From: Amphiduros pacificus
Lineage: Eukaryota > Annelida > Polychaeta > Phyllodocida > Hesionidae
DNA: 64,000 bases
Reading direction: 5' to 3'
Assembly: GCA_949316495.1 (NCBI GenBank)
Contig: OX439002.1
Coordinates: forward strand, 6,417,501 to 6,481,500
In this document: piece by piece, positions 30,310 to 42,033 of the stretch
Layout of the letters: every line of letters begins with the position of its first letter
Position numbering within the stretch: position 1 is the first letter of the stretch
Translations under genes and position numbers: made by a program
Notes under the pieces: generated by a model
Told to the model about the DNA's origin: nothing
Databases searched by the model: none
Seen by the model: only the letters and a program-made list of their open reading frames with translations

Positions 30310-31790
30310 TGAATGTGAGAAATAAACTAGGTTTGGTTTTTGAGATGGTTTATGATTTATCATTGACCTCTTCACACATTGTATATGACTCTTTGACTCT
30401 TATTCATTTTCCTGTGATAGTCGATAGGGATTCAGGACTGACTATATCAGCGGTCACATGGCACCAGAATATATCAGGGCTGAGAAAATAAAAGTCAATA
30501 TTTGATATATTATTATATAACGCTCATGTGGACTTTGAGTAAATATTAATATCAACCATCACCATAACCTCTCTTATTTATGAATGTGTTGGCTATATTA
30601 AATTCCTTTCTTTGTCATCTTTGGCAAATAATCTCTTAATGAGCAATTGATATATGTGCACATATATTAGTCAGGGCATAGCAGGTATCAGAATATATCC
30701 TCTGATGTAAGTACCTAGTTATTAGGTATTCTTACATCTATTATCATGCTCTGTCAGCACGTGACTTCATTTACCTAACATGCCGACCAGTGACGCGTGC
30801 ACGCCAACCGGAAGTTGATGTTGGGTGTATTTCTCAAATTATATACATAATATTACGTTATCATTAGGTTGAATTCTTTTCGTCGCTTAGAGTAACAAAT
30901 GAGCCGCATTTTCTAAAGAATGCAGTTTAATTTTCACCCATAAATGAACTGCCATTATCATGTGACTTTCTTAACGTGTCCCAGTTCGAAAATGTGATAT
31001 GCCAACTTTGAAAATGACGTCATTTAGTTGGGTCTGTTGGAAGGTGTTTTGACCTGAGAATATTACGCAATATGTTAATGATAAAGTGGATATTAGTAAT
31101 GAGGGAGAGAGGAGAGTGCAACTCTATCCCTTGACACTAAATGCCATTTAGTTCCTTCATGCGCAGTATACAATCAAAGGTTACAACCCCTGCGCAGCGT
31201 AATGCTAATGTCATATTACCAGTTAATCAGGGTTGACTCAAGTTAACTGCGTAGTCGAAGAGTGAATTGTGTACATTTGGTCTGGTTGGCTCTTATTTCA
31301 ATATTAAGCATGAACGTGATGTAAATATTTAAACTATGCTAGTATTGTCAGTCCTATCCTGGGGATTTTTATTTATTTGTCAAAATGAATACTTATCAAT
31401 ACACATTTATAACGATGTTATTTTTTAAAATGTTATATAGTCTGTGTTGAAATGACTGCGGAGTGAATGTATAAAGTTATTGACGCGTGTTTTCATCTTG
31501 ACTCAGTCGGCAGCACCCACTGAAATAACTGAACCAATCACAGAATGGAATGCTAACTTATGTAAGATTCCTCCTTTTGGCCAGGTTCTCCTATGAAGCC
31601 TAAAATGTTGTTTATTCCGTATCAATGTTAAAACATGTTAAACCCATCCCGTAACCCTATCTTACATCATATTGGAAAGAAACTCCTGTTTGACGATCAC
31701 ACAGTGCACATCGCTTAAATATGTACACGATTCACAAAGGATGTCCTTGACAAAATCATGTCTTGAGAAAAAACGATTTTGAGATAATGT
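30310..31790. other. Intergenic spacer, nothing recognised
   Basis: AT-rich unique-looking sequence without splice-bounded coding similarity. Confidence 0.5.
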
Positions 31791-31794
31791 CTTC

Positions 31795-32935
31795 AATGCA
31801 CCAATGATAATCTCTACCATGCATTATATAATTGATCTCTAGCCAATGACATCAATTACAATCTCTACCATGCATTATATAATTGATCTCTAGCCAATGA
31901 CATCAATGACAAGATATACTCTGCGTCATAATGTAAAATCCCTGATTTTATATTGATTATATATGCAAGATATATTTTACATTTTTAATCAATATAAAAT
32001 CAGGGATTTTACAATATGATCGATCACTATCCAATGACATCAATGACAAGCTATACTCTGCATCACATGATCGATCATTATCCAATATCATCAATAACAA
32101 GCTATACTCTGCATCATATGATCGATCATTATCCAATATCATCAATGACAAGTTGTACTCTATGTCATATGATCGATCACTATCCAATGACATCAATGAC
32201 AAGCTGTAATCTATGTCATATGATCGATCGCTATTCAATGACATCAATGACAAGCTATACTCTGCGTCATATGATCGATCGCTATCCAGTGACATCAAAA
32301 ACAAGCTATACTCTGCGTCATATGATCGATCGCTATCCAATGACATCAATGACAAGCTATACTCTGCCTCATATAATCGATCTCTATCCAATGACATCAA
32401 TGACAAGCTATACTCTGCGTCATATGATCTATCTCTATCCAATGATATCAATGACAAGCTATACTCTGCGTCATGTGATCGATTATTATCCAATGACATC
32501 AATGACAAGCTATACTCTGCATCATATCATCGATCGTTATCCAATGACATCAATGACAAGCTATACTCTGCGTCATATAATCGCTCACTAACCAATGACA
32601 TCAATGACAAGCTATACTCTGCGTCATATGATCGATCATTATCCAATGACATCAATGACAAGCTATACTCTGCGTCGTATGATCGCTCACTAACCAATGA
32701 CATCAATGACAAGCTATACTCTGCGTCATATGATCGATCACTATCCAATGATATCAATGACAAGCTATACTCTGCGTCATATGATCGATCACTATCCAAT
32801 GATATCAATGACAAGCTATACTCTGCGTCATATGATCGATCACTATCCAATGATATCAATGACAAGCTATACTCTGCGTCATGTGATCGATCACTATCCA
32901 ATGACATCAATGACAAGCTATAACATCTGCTATAT
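31795..32935. repeat. 51-bp satellite array, about 20 units, interrupted by a MITE
   Basis: The unit contains ccaatgacatcaatgacaag, ctatactctgcgtcatatga and tcgatcactat. Two diverged units at 31800-31925 keep the 51-bp period. The array is broken by the 84-bp element at 31931-32014, so it is older than that insertion. Confidence 0.96.
31931..32014. mobile_element. 84-bp TA-flanked MITE (Tc1/mariner-like)
   Basis: A perfect 26-bp inverted repeat (31933-31958 and 31987-32012; the arm starts gtaaaatccctg) with a 28-nt loop. It is flanked by TA on both sides (31929-31930, 32015-32016). Other array units read tcatatgatc at this place with one TA, so the empty site is known and TA was duplicated, as in the Tc1/mariner superfamily. 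Confidence 0.85.
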
Positions 32936-33119
32936 GATGGATCACTTTACAATAACATCAATGACATCCCCTGTCATGTGTCGCATAGTGGATAGTTGTA
33001 TAATGTCATACCATGCATCAGTTGATCGTTATTCAATGACATCAATGACAAGCTATTACATGTGTCAGATAATACACAGTGACATCAATGCCATGTATCA
33101 TATAATGGATCATACAATG

Positions 33120-34110
33120 GTAATGACACCATATACTGGTAATTTGTTTGTTTGTTTGTTTGGGGTTTTACATCACTTTCAACATTATTTCAGTCATTTC
33201 GTGATGAGACCTACTTGTAGCAGATATAGTGCTGCCTCACTGAATTGTCATGTCGCAGGTCCTTGACATGACAACCCACCCGGTCACAGATTTACAAGGA
33301 CAACGGGTTAACCCTTTAGGCACGGGCCTCAGCTCATGTGGGAAATTGTATCATGAGTTCAATCCCGGCACGGCCGGGGTTCGAACCCATGACCTTTGGA
33401 TCACCACAGAGGAACTGGTGCTAATAAGCTGGCGCTCTAACCAACTGTGCCACGGCCCGTGGCCTATACTGGTAATGACTTCATATACTGGTAATGACTT
33501 CATATACTGGTAATGACACCATACAATGGTAATGACACCATATACTGGTAATGACACCATATACTGGTAATGACACCATATACTGGTAATGACTTCATAT
33601 ACTGTTAATGACTTCATATACTGGTAATGACACCATATACTGGTAATGACACCATATACTGGTAATGACACCATATACTGGTAATGACTTCATATACTGG
33701 TAACGACTTCATATAATGGTAATGATACCATACAATGGTAATGTCACCATACAATGGTAATGACACCATACAATGGTAGTGACACCATATACTGGTAATG
33801 ACACCATATACTGGTAATGACACCATACAATGGTAATGACACCATACAATGGTAATGACACCATACAATGGTAATGACACCATGCAATGGTAATGACACC
33901 ATACAATGGTAATGACACCATATACTGGTAATGACACCATATACTGGTAATGACACCATACAATGGTAATGACACCATACAATGGTAATGACACCATACA
34001 ATGGTAATGACACCATGCAATGGTAATGACACCATACAATGGTAATGACACCATATACTGGTAATGACACCATGCAATGGTAATGACACCATACAATGGT
34101 AATGACACCA
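33120..34110. repeat. 19-bp satellite array, about 35 units, split by a SINE
   Basis: Units gtaatgacaccatacaatg and gtaatgacaccatatactg, plus some gacttcat forms, alternate in blocks. The SINE at 33144-33464 interrupts it near the left end. Confidence 0.96.
33144..33464 (-). mobile_element. tRNA-derived SINE, 321 bp, full-length-looking
   Basis: On the minus strand it begins ggccacgggccgtggcacag. It has an A-box-like tggcacagttggttagagc and a B box ggttcgaaccc with extra spacing, then a body with cacgaaatgactgaaataat, and ends in a (CAAA)n tail. A 12-bp target duplication tatactggtaat flanks it (33132-33143, 33465-33476). The tRNA-like head shows Pol III origin. The exact SINE superfamily is not certain. 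Confidence 0.9.
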
Positions 34111-34119
34111 TTAACAAGG

Positions 34120-35300
34120 ATCTATGAACGATAACACTATGAACTCTCTAGTGTGTAAAGCAACGTTACAACACAATACTAGCTTCCACCTGTATATGTG
34201 GTGCTAGGGTATATCTACAGCACTATATGATTGCCTGATTTCAGTTTGAACAGTCCTTGCTAATATTTACACTGAAATTTCCAATACCAAAAACCAAATA
34301 AACCTACCTAGGTTTCCTCACTTTCTCATTACATCTCAATTTATTATCATTAAATGAAGCACAAAAGTATCTATATATATAATTACAATTCAAAATGTAG
34401 CCAGCCCTTTCTGTGATAAATTAACACTTCCTTTTACAACTTATTAAATAATGAAATCTGAAAACATTGAAAATGGAAGAAAGATCCTTACATAAAAATG
34501 TATTTTTAACAACTAAATTTATCAACGTTAAAAACATTGCAAATCTAGTTTTAACCGACATATTAAACATTTATACAATTATAAAGTTATGTAGCTCTAT
34601 TAAGGACAATACGATCCACGTGTCTACTCTGTTAGTTTGTCCAAACACATGTTGACATGGCGGATACCATAAATAGCCTGGTTTCCTATAGGAGGTCTGT
34701 CTTTGGGGATCACAGATTGCTAGTTACTTATGTCGATACAATTTGACTTCATTTTACATACATATCGAGCAACCGAGACAGCTGTTTATTTTGTACTTAG
34801 CAATAGATGCATTTACAAAAGAGAACCATTGGGTAGTCAAGCCGGAGCGCAAACAACCCATGGTATTTTAAACAGGAGATGGATGGAAGGACTTGTGATT
34901 CAGCACACACAGTTGACATAACATGGTTAGGTCACTTTGGACGATTATAACGGCCTGACCATAGGTACATTATGGCCAGACGGTATAGCAGGGGCAACAG
35001 CAAGCTTCATCCACACAGTTGTTTGTAATTGTTAATGTGGGGGAAGCTACATGGATGTATTTTATGATGATGCTACATGATGTATTGGGAGAGTGTGTGT
35101 TGTTACTACAGGTAGACAGAATTATTACCTGCCAGGTGTGCCTGCCTGCATACTCACTCTACCTGCGCTGCCACCATCGGGGACCATAAGACCTACAAGA
35201 TGCGCTATCACGCAGGCTAAATCTCATTATCTACCATTAAGGAAAGAGTGCCACTCTGTCTCTCTATGTAGTGTAAGGTATATGGACAATAGGGGTCAAA
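34120..35300. other. Probable upstream/5' region of the receptor gene
   Basis: No clear TATA-initiator pair found. A possible 5' UTR acceptor (ttgttactacag, ending at 35111) lies about 200 nt before the start codon; this is weak. Confidence 0.35.
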
Positions 35301-35308
35301 CATTAGAC

Positions 35309-36023
35309 ATGGAGCAATCAGCAAGGAGGCTGGTCACACTCGTGGGGGTGGCTTTGGCTGTGTTTGGGTCAGTGGAGAGCCAGGTGACCACAGGTCAGCC
35401 TTTGATCACTCTCAATATGGGAGTCCTCATTCCCTGGTCCGATGACTGGGTTCTTGGACCGTACATGGGGGCAGGGGTGGTTGTGGGCATCCAGGAGGTC
35501 TACAACAGACAGCTTCTGCCTGGCTACATGATCGACTGGAACTGGAGAGACACAAACTGTAAACCCCGACAAGGCCTGGCCATGGCCGTCAACCTGTGGT
35601 CGGAGTTTGACGGCAACCTGGACGCCTTTATCGGGGGTGGTTGCAGCGTGGTGTGCGAACCCGTGGCCCTCCTCTCCGCCGCCTTTAACCTGCCCTATAC
35701 GTCCTTCGGCTGTGTGTCAGACACCCTGTCCAACAAGTACAACTACCCCACTTTCACCAGAGCCGTGGGCACCTGGGTGTCTCTGGCGCCCATGTTTGAC
35801 TTATTCGCTGACAGGTTTAACTGGAATCGTCTTGGGATCGTGACGACGACGGAGAATATCATGCAGCTCACCGCCAACGCCATCAAGCTGCAGATGGAAC
35901 GCAACGAGAAAACCGTCTTCTACCACACCATCCAGACGGTGGTCGACGAGAACAGCAACATCAACCAGGACAGTTTGGAGAAACAAAAGCAGATAGTACA
36001 AACCATCAAGGACGAAGCCCGCA
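35309..36023 (+). CDS. Receptor exon 1: signal peptide and first ligand-binding lobe
   Basis: 715 nt, ends phase 1, residues 1-238. The start MEQSARRLVTLVGVALAVFG gives a typical signal peptide, with likely cleavage near SVES/Q; an in-frame Met at 35282 is possible but would bury the signal. Landmarks: LGPYMGAGVVVGIQEV, DTNCKPRQGLAMAVNLW, GGGCSVVCEPVALLSAAFNL, SFGCVSD. The two Cys of CSVVC and the Cys of SFGC are typical of this receptor family. Donor GTAAGT after 36023. Confidence 0.93.
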
Positions 36024-39000
36024 GTAAGTAAAAACAGTTGCCATAACCCTACCAGATTGCAATCTATTCCCATTTTACATATAAAATGTTAAAACATTCA
36101 TGAAATGAGGTTTTCAAGCATTTATTCCTTGCATAGTATAAATGTCTTACCCCAAAACTTTAAATAATATTACCCATCATATTACCCCTACATAAATTGG
36201 TGTGCCATTTAAAAGTAGATGAATCTTCTGCTAAAATTTTAATCTGTCATTGGACACTTTGCCATCAACCCTTGTTCAACTGATCAGTGATCTAGTGCAA
36301 ATACCTGCTTAGTAAAGTTTTGCTAACTATGGGGCACCTTCAGATTGGGACAATGGTGTGATCTGACTTACAGAGGCCTGTTTGTCCATTAATGTTTGTC
36401 CAATGATACACCTGACATACCAAAATAGAGGTCACATGCTTGCATACATGTAGTGGTCACATGTATGCAAGCATGTATGCATACATCTAGCCACCAAGGC
36501 AATAACTACCAAGGTACTAACTACCACAGTACTAACTACCACGGTACTAACTACCACGGTACTAACTACCACGGTACTAACTACCACGGTACTAACTACC
36601 AGGGCACTAACCACAAAGGTACTAACCAACAGGGCACTAACTACCAGGGTACTAACCACCAGGGACTAACCACAAAGGTACTAACTACCAGAGTACTAAC
36701 TACCAAGGTACTAACTACCAGAGTACTAACCACCAAGATACTAACCACGAGGGCACTAACCACGAGGGCACTAACCACGAGGGCACTAACCACGAGGGCA
36801 CTAACCACGAGGGCACTAACCACGAGGGCACTAACTACAGAGCACTAACTACCAAGGCACTAATTACCAAGGCACTTACTACCAAGGCAAAACGAAACCC
36901 AGACTACTTGCTGCCTACCGTGCCTGTTGTAGCCGCCATGCATATTCACAACACATTCCACATGTACATATTATATGGTCAATATTATCACACATTAAGT
37001 CTATAAATATCAAGTTGATTGAGTAAAACCTTTCATTGTGAACTTTATTTAGCTGAGTAGACAGGGGTGACTAATGTTAACCCGCTCTCAAGTAGTTGCC
37101 GATCAAATATTACTTGTCAAAATTTGCGGATCATTGTTTACATGTTTGTACTTTCTAAAGCTGATTCCAATTAAAGATCAATTAGTTTTGTATTTCGTCA
37201 GAGGCGTATTGGTGTATTGAATAATAAGATAAGTCTGTTTCTATGACTCCCGTCAGTATTAACATATTTATACCTTTCTGTATTCTTATAAACTGAACAT
37301 TCACATATAGTTCAGAAGGGTAAAGATGAAATCCTCCAATTGGTCATTGATAGGTTTTATAGTATGATCAGAGTCCATCCAGATACTCTATAGTATGATC
37401 AGAGTCCATCCAGATACTCTATAGTATGATCAGAGTCCATCCAGATACTCTATAGTATGATCAGAGTCCATCCAGATACTCTATAGATTCCAGTCTTATA
37501 TAAATCAGACTGAAGCATATTGAAATATCCCTATTAGATCCTTTGCCATGTGTCAAAATATAACAACTATTTTGCCAGGTGTCAAAATATACCGACTGGT
37601 TGACAGACCTAAGACCGGGATATGTATCAATGTTTTTATATTTACTTTGGAACTGTCTACAGTTTGTGTCTGACTCTATTTTATTCTGGTTTGACTAACA
37701 ATGCGCAATGTGATTGAAAGTTTATTAGTGCACCGTAAATGTTGCCATTTTTTCACGAAGAATTAATGCATTAACAGAGATGTATTATCTGGTGAGAGCA
37801 GCGAGGGATCACCGAAGCTGCCGTGTATCGTCTTTGTATCATGTATCCATTGTAAATACACTGCAATGCAAGACAAATATGGGACACGGTGCTCTGAATA
37901 TTGCCATGGTTATACCCCTGTCTGGATCTGTACACACTCTCAGCGCTATGTGTTTAGAACCTTAACAAAATAAATCAATGGACCAGATATATAAACAGGT
38001 TTTAGTGTTTAGATTATATTGTTTTTAAATTGAAAGGTGTTTAGAATGGTGTTTAAATGGGAGTGCATAACATCTCTATATATTATACTCTTTAATGATA
38101 TCCTGAAAGTATTCAGAATGAAAGTATGCTATAAAGCCGGGGAATACATTATGGATTATTTCCATCAAAGTCTCTGCCTTATATATTCGCTAAATACATA
38201 CATAATTAGCCTTATTTTGATAAAACCAATACTTATCTACTGTGAGATTTAATGAGGTCTTACAGCAAATATGCTAAGCAGAACTTTATGACGCCTTAAG
38301 ACGAATATCCAGGAAAACATACTTATCTATATATATTATTGTCGTGAGCAGTAAAGCCTGTCAAGTGTAAAATGAAAAAAATGTTAAAGAATGACAAACT
38401 ATGTTGCAATGTACATGGTCTCTAAATGAAAACATACAATATGAAGATATTACAATGATTTGAGATTTGGAAGAAAGGCTTTGTAGATTTTTACCTATCG
38501 TAAAGAGTTAATTATTTTTTTTATTTGATAATATGTTCCCATACATTGCGCCATAAATTGCTCCCATTGACGTTGTAATGGTGTAACAGAGTAAAGATAA
38601 ACCTTCCATTATGGCACCAAACCAGGCCGTATTCATATGAGCTATTATATCTTAATAATGTATAGTAAATAATTGTAACAGACATGATGCTCTAATTAAG
38701 TATTGAGGGATTCAGAGCATCTCATGTCAATCTCCAGATATACTCTACAATAAACTATGGTTTGAAGTTACATTTTCATTAATCAAAGCGATCTTGAATT
38801 CCTTCTGATTTTCTTAATGTGAAATTACACCCTGTGTAATAATTGTATATGAAGCAAACCCTGTCATAGTAAATGTACATTAGACAGGCCCAGGCAATGT
38901 AATTCCTTTCACGATTTGATAGAGACGGCTTTTGTCTGCCATATCAGAAGGCAGCAGGTGACATTCTCCAGCCAAACCCAGTGAGAATCTCACCATTAGA

Positions 39001-41949
39001 GGTCATCATTATTGCTATATCATTGATGTTAACACAGGATGGGCACTCCTCTCGTCTCCACACCATTATACCAATTAACCAATCCTATATGATATCATAA
39101 TTGACATAACCGTCTCAAAACAGAATTGTTATGGAGGGCACTCTTTGACAAATTTCTAAGCATAGTAAAATTACATTTTCTCATTTATTTCCCAATAAAA
39201 GCACCGGTTTCATATTGCAACTTTGCATGATCCCTCTTTGTAATGGACATTTGGGCACATTTGGACATATCGTTAGTATCTATAACTGATATTTAACTGA
39301 AATGGGCACGGTGCAAATAAGCATAGTGAAATTACAATAATAGGTGATAATATAATCAAACAGGTGATTATAGATGTTAAGGTTTGTATATGTATATGAT
39401 AGATGTAAATAGATGCATAAAATAGGTGGATAGATATGGCAGAATAAGATAATAATTATAGATAAATACATGATAGGTGAAAATAATTAAACTAGATCAT
39501 GACTCTATCGATGGAAGTCGCCGGGGAAGACGCAGATAACGATGAAGCCAGCATGAGGCTGCTCCGCGAAGTCTGCAGAGCGGGGATCTTTCCTGAAAAC
39601 GGGGGCCTGACACCATTAAATTGGCTTTCCTGGACAGCTCTCCGCCAGCACAAATGGGTTGACACTGATAATAAGTGGCCAGGTCTATCTTTTGTGAACA
39701 CAAAACACCTGTGTATTGATTAAATCCGTATTAACTGTGCTCTTAATAGTAAAGTACGATATATACATTATACTGTTTTACAGGGAGATGATGGCCCGTT
39801 GATAGAGACAAGTGCCTGAGAGCTTTGCTGGTCAATTTATTTTTGTAATGTTTGTGAACATTTTTATGGAAATGCCTGCAAATTGCTTCAGAAATGATCA
39901 ATTAAGTCCTTTCCAAGAGCAGACTTGAGCAGATGATAATTTTGGTCAATCAAAATGCACATTACATTTTGAATTTGTTATCTCGATTTTCATTGCCTGA
40001 TATTTGTCATGGTGTTAAAAATGGCAGCCTCGTTGATAACTAAGTGACAGCTAATAGATTTTTTTCTTGAAATAATATATGGAAAGAATTCTGAGCCTAA
40101 TGGAAAATAGATAGAATAGGGGCCCTGAAAATACGTCTTACCTACCAATAGCTAAGAACCCCGACTGGTATAGTTTCAGATGAGAATATCAAAGAAGCGC
40201 TAAGAAGGGACACCAAATCTAGCTTGTTCCATGATATAACAGAGTGGGACAATGTTTCCCTGTCTAACCTGGTTGAACACCATGATAATGTACTTACTGC
40301 TCTTCATTTTGCCCATACACCCTGTAAATAAGCCCAGATCACCTTTAGGAACCCTGCCCCATGACTGCCTTGATAATAAAGGAAAGGTCCATTGAGAGAG
40401 GACTGAAAAGAAGTATGAAAACATGAAGATTGCTCTGCTAACTTCAACTTTAAAAACTGGTCTTAAAGTTAAAAGTAAAAAAAACCTAAGAAAAAAAGTA
40501 TAGATCAACCTGGTTGTATTTATCCTGATCTGTTCCATCTGGCGTAGAATAGTCTCACTGAAATGTTCCACTTTGCATACAAGGAATATCATAGAGCTAA
40601 AGACAAGGTGCAAAATGACATCCTTCATTACCTAAACAATAGAAAGCCAGTAATACTACTGCTACTAGACCTCTGGGCGGCATTTGATAATATTGATCAT
40701 GAGATACGTCTCCCCAGAGTGGAAAATAGGTGTGAAGTAACTGGTCATGAAAGACAACTCATTGTTAGCTAATCAGTGTACGACAGAAGTGCTTCTCCAC
40801 TGTTAGACATGACATTGGTTCAGTGAGAATATGTGATACTGACATCACACCCAATGAGTCCAAAGGGTGGTAGATTTTGGTATCACCCTTGACCCGGACA
40901 TGTATATGAAATCAAAATTAAAGAAAATGTACAAAAAGGACACTATCAGAAAGTGTCTTGACAACAAACCCGCTGAAGCCATAATACATGTCTTTGTTAA
41001 ATCGACTATGGAATGATCTCCCTGATGAGATTAAGACTAGTACCTCAACTGATGTCTTTAAGAAATGCTTTATGACACACCTGTTACATCTGTTTTGAAA
41101 TTATATGTCTGCATTTACATCGTATAGAGTTTTGAAGAGCAGATACACGTCAGGCATAGAATGTTAGAAATTTAAGATGTATTTCATATGAAGAAACTGC
41201 ATAAAACACAGTCTCAGCTGCAGGAGGTTTATGAAGCCATAAAGACCCGCGTACAGGTGAATAAAGTTGTTATGTTGCATCAGGACTCGTCTCCCACAAA
41301 GAGTAGAAAGAAATGGCTTGTTTTTCCATTCCTCTGGCGCATATTATATCTCGGTATTTCCGAAGATTGATAAATGGTTGAAAAAAAGACTGCATACAAA
41401 TACCTGAATATCAAAGCCACAACAAGGCGCAAAAATATATTTTATATATTTCATATGCACACAAACATACCTTGTATATCTGCCTCGTTATCTATGATGA
41501 TGATGATATGTATAAAATACACAAACTCACTGAAGAAACTGGGTTTAACCATGGTATAAGTACTAAAATCTATGGGTATTTCTAGACTACAGCATCGTCG
41601 CCAGAAGGCATGGTGTTCGCGCGGCTTGCACTAAACTCATGATATTTTGATGCCGTTCCTACCCCAAGGGAAGCTGGGCGACAAGGATCTACACTTGCAG
41701 ACTGTATGTAATGGCGTGTCATGACGTCGTGTGATCAGTGTTAATGTTAAGTAAAGTCCAGCGATGACGTCGTGGCACCAGGTTAAATCATCAAGAAAAG
41801 TCAGGTATTTTTTTAAAGTTTATAAGGATAGGAACACCTTTGAGAGTCCAGGGAGATTTGGGCAAGTCGTACTGCCGTCGTCATAGAAATCTGTATCTCT
41901 CAATTTAAAGAATAAAGCCCACCATATCCTCTGTTCCTCTGTATTGAAT

Positions 41950-42033
<84 letters not shown>

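Noticed and set aside
29620-30375. 251- and 217-codon open frames on opposite strands
   Set aside because: Both are produced by the 45-bp period of one array; two real overlapping genes of this kind are very unlikely.
35093-35308. Longer N-terminus for the receptor from the Met at 35093 or 35282
   Set aside because: The Met at 35309 is followed by a normal signal peptide; earlier starts would place about 9-72 polar residues in front of it.
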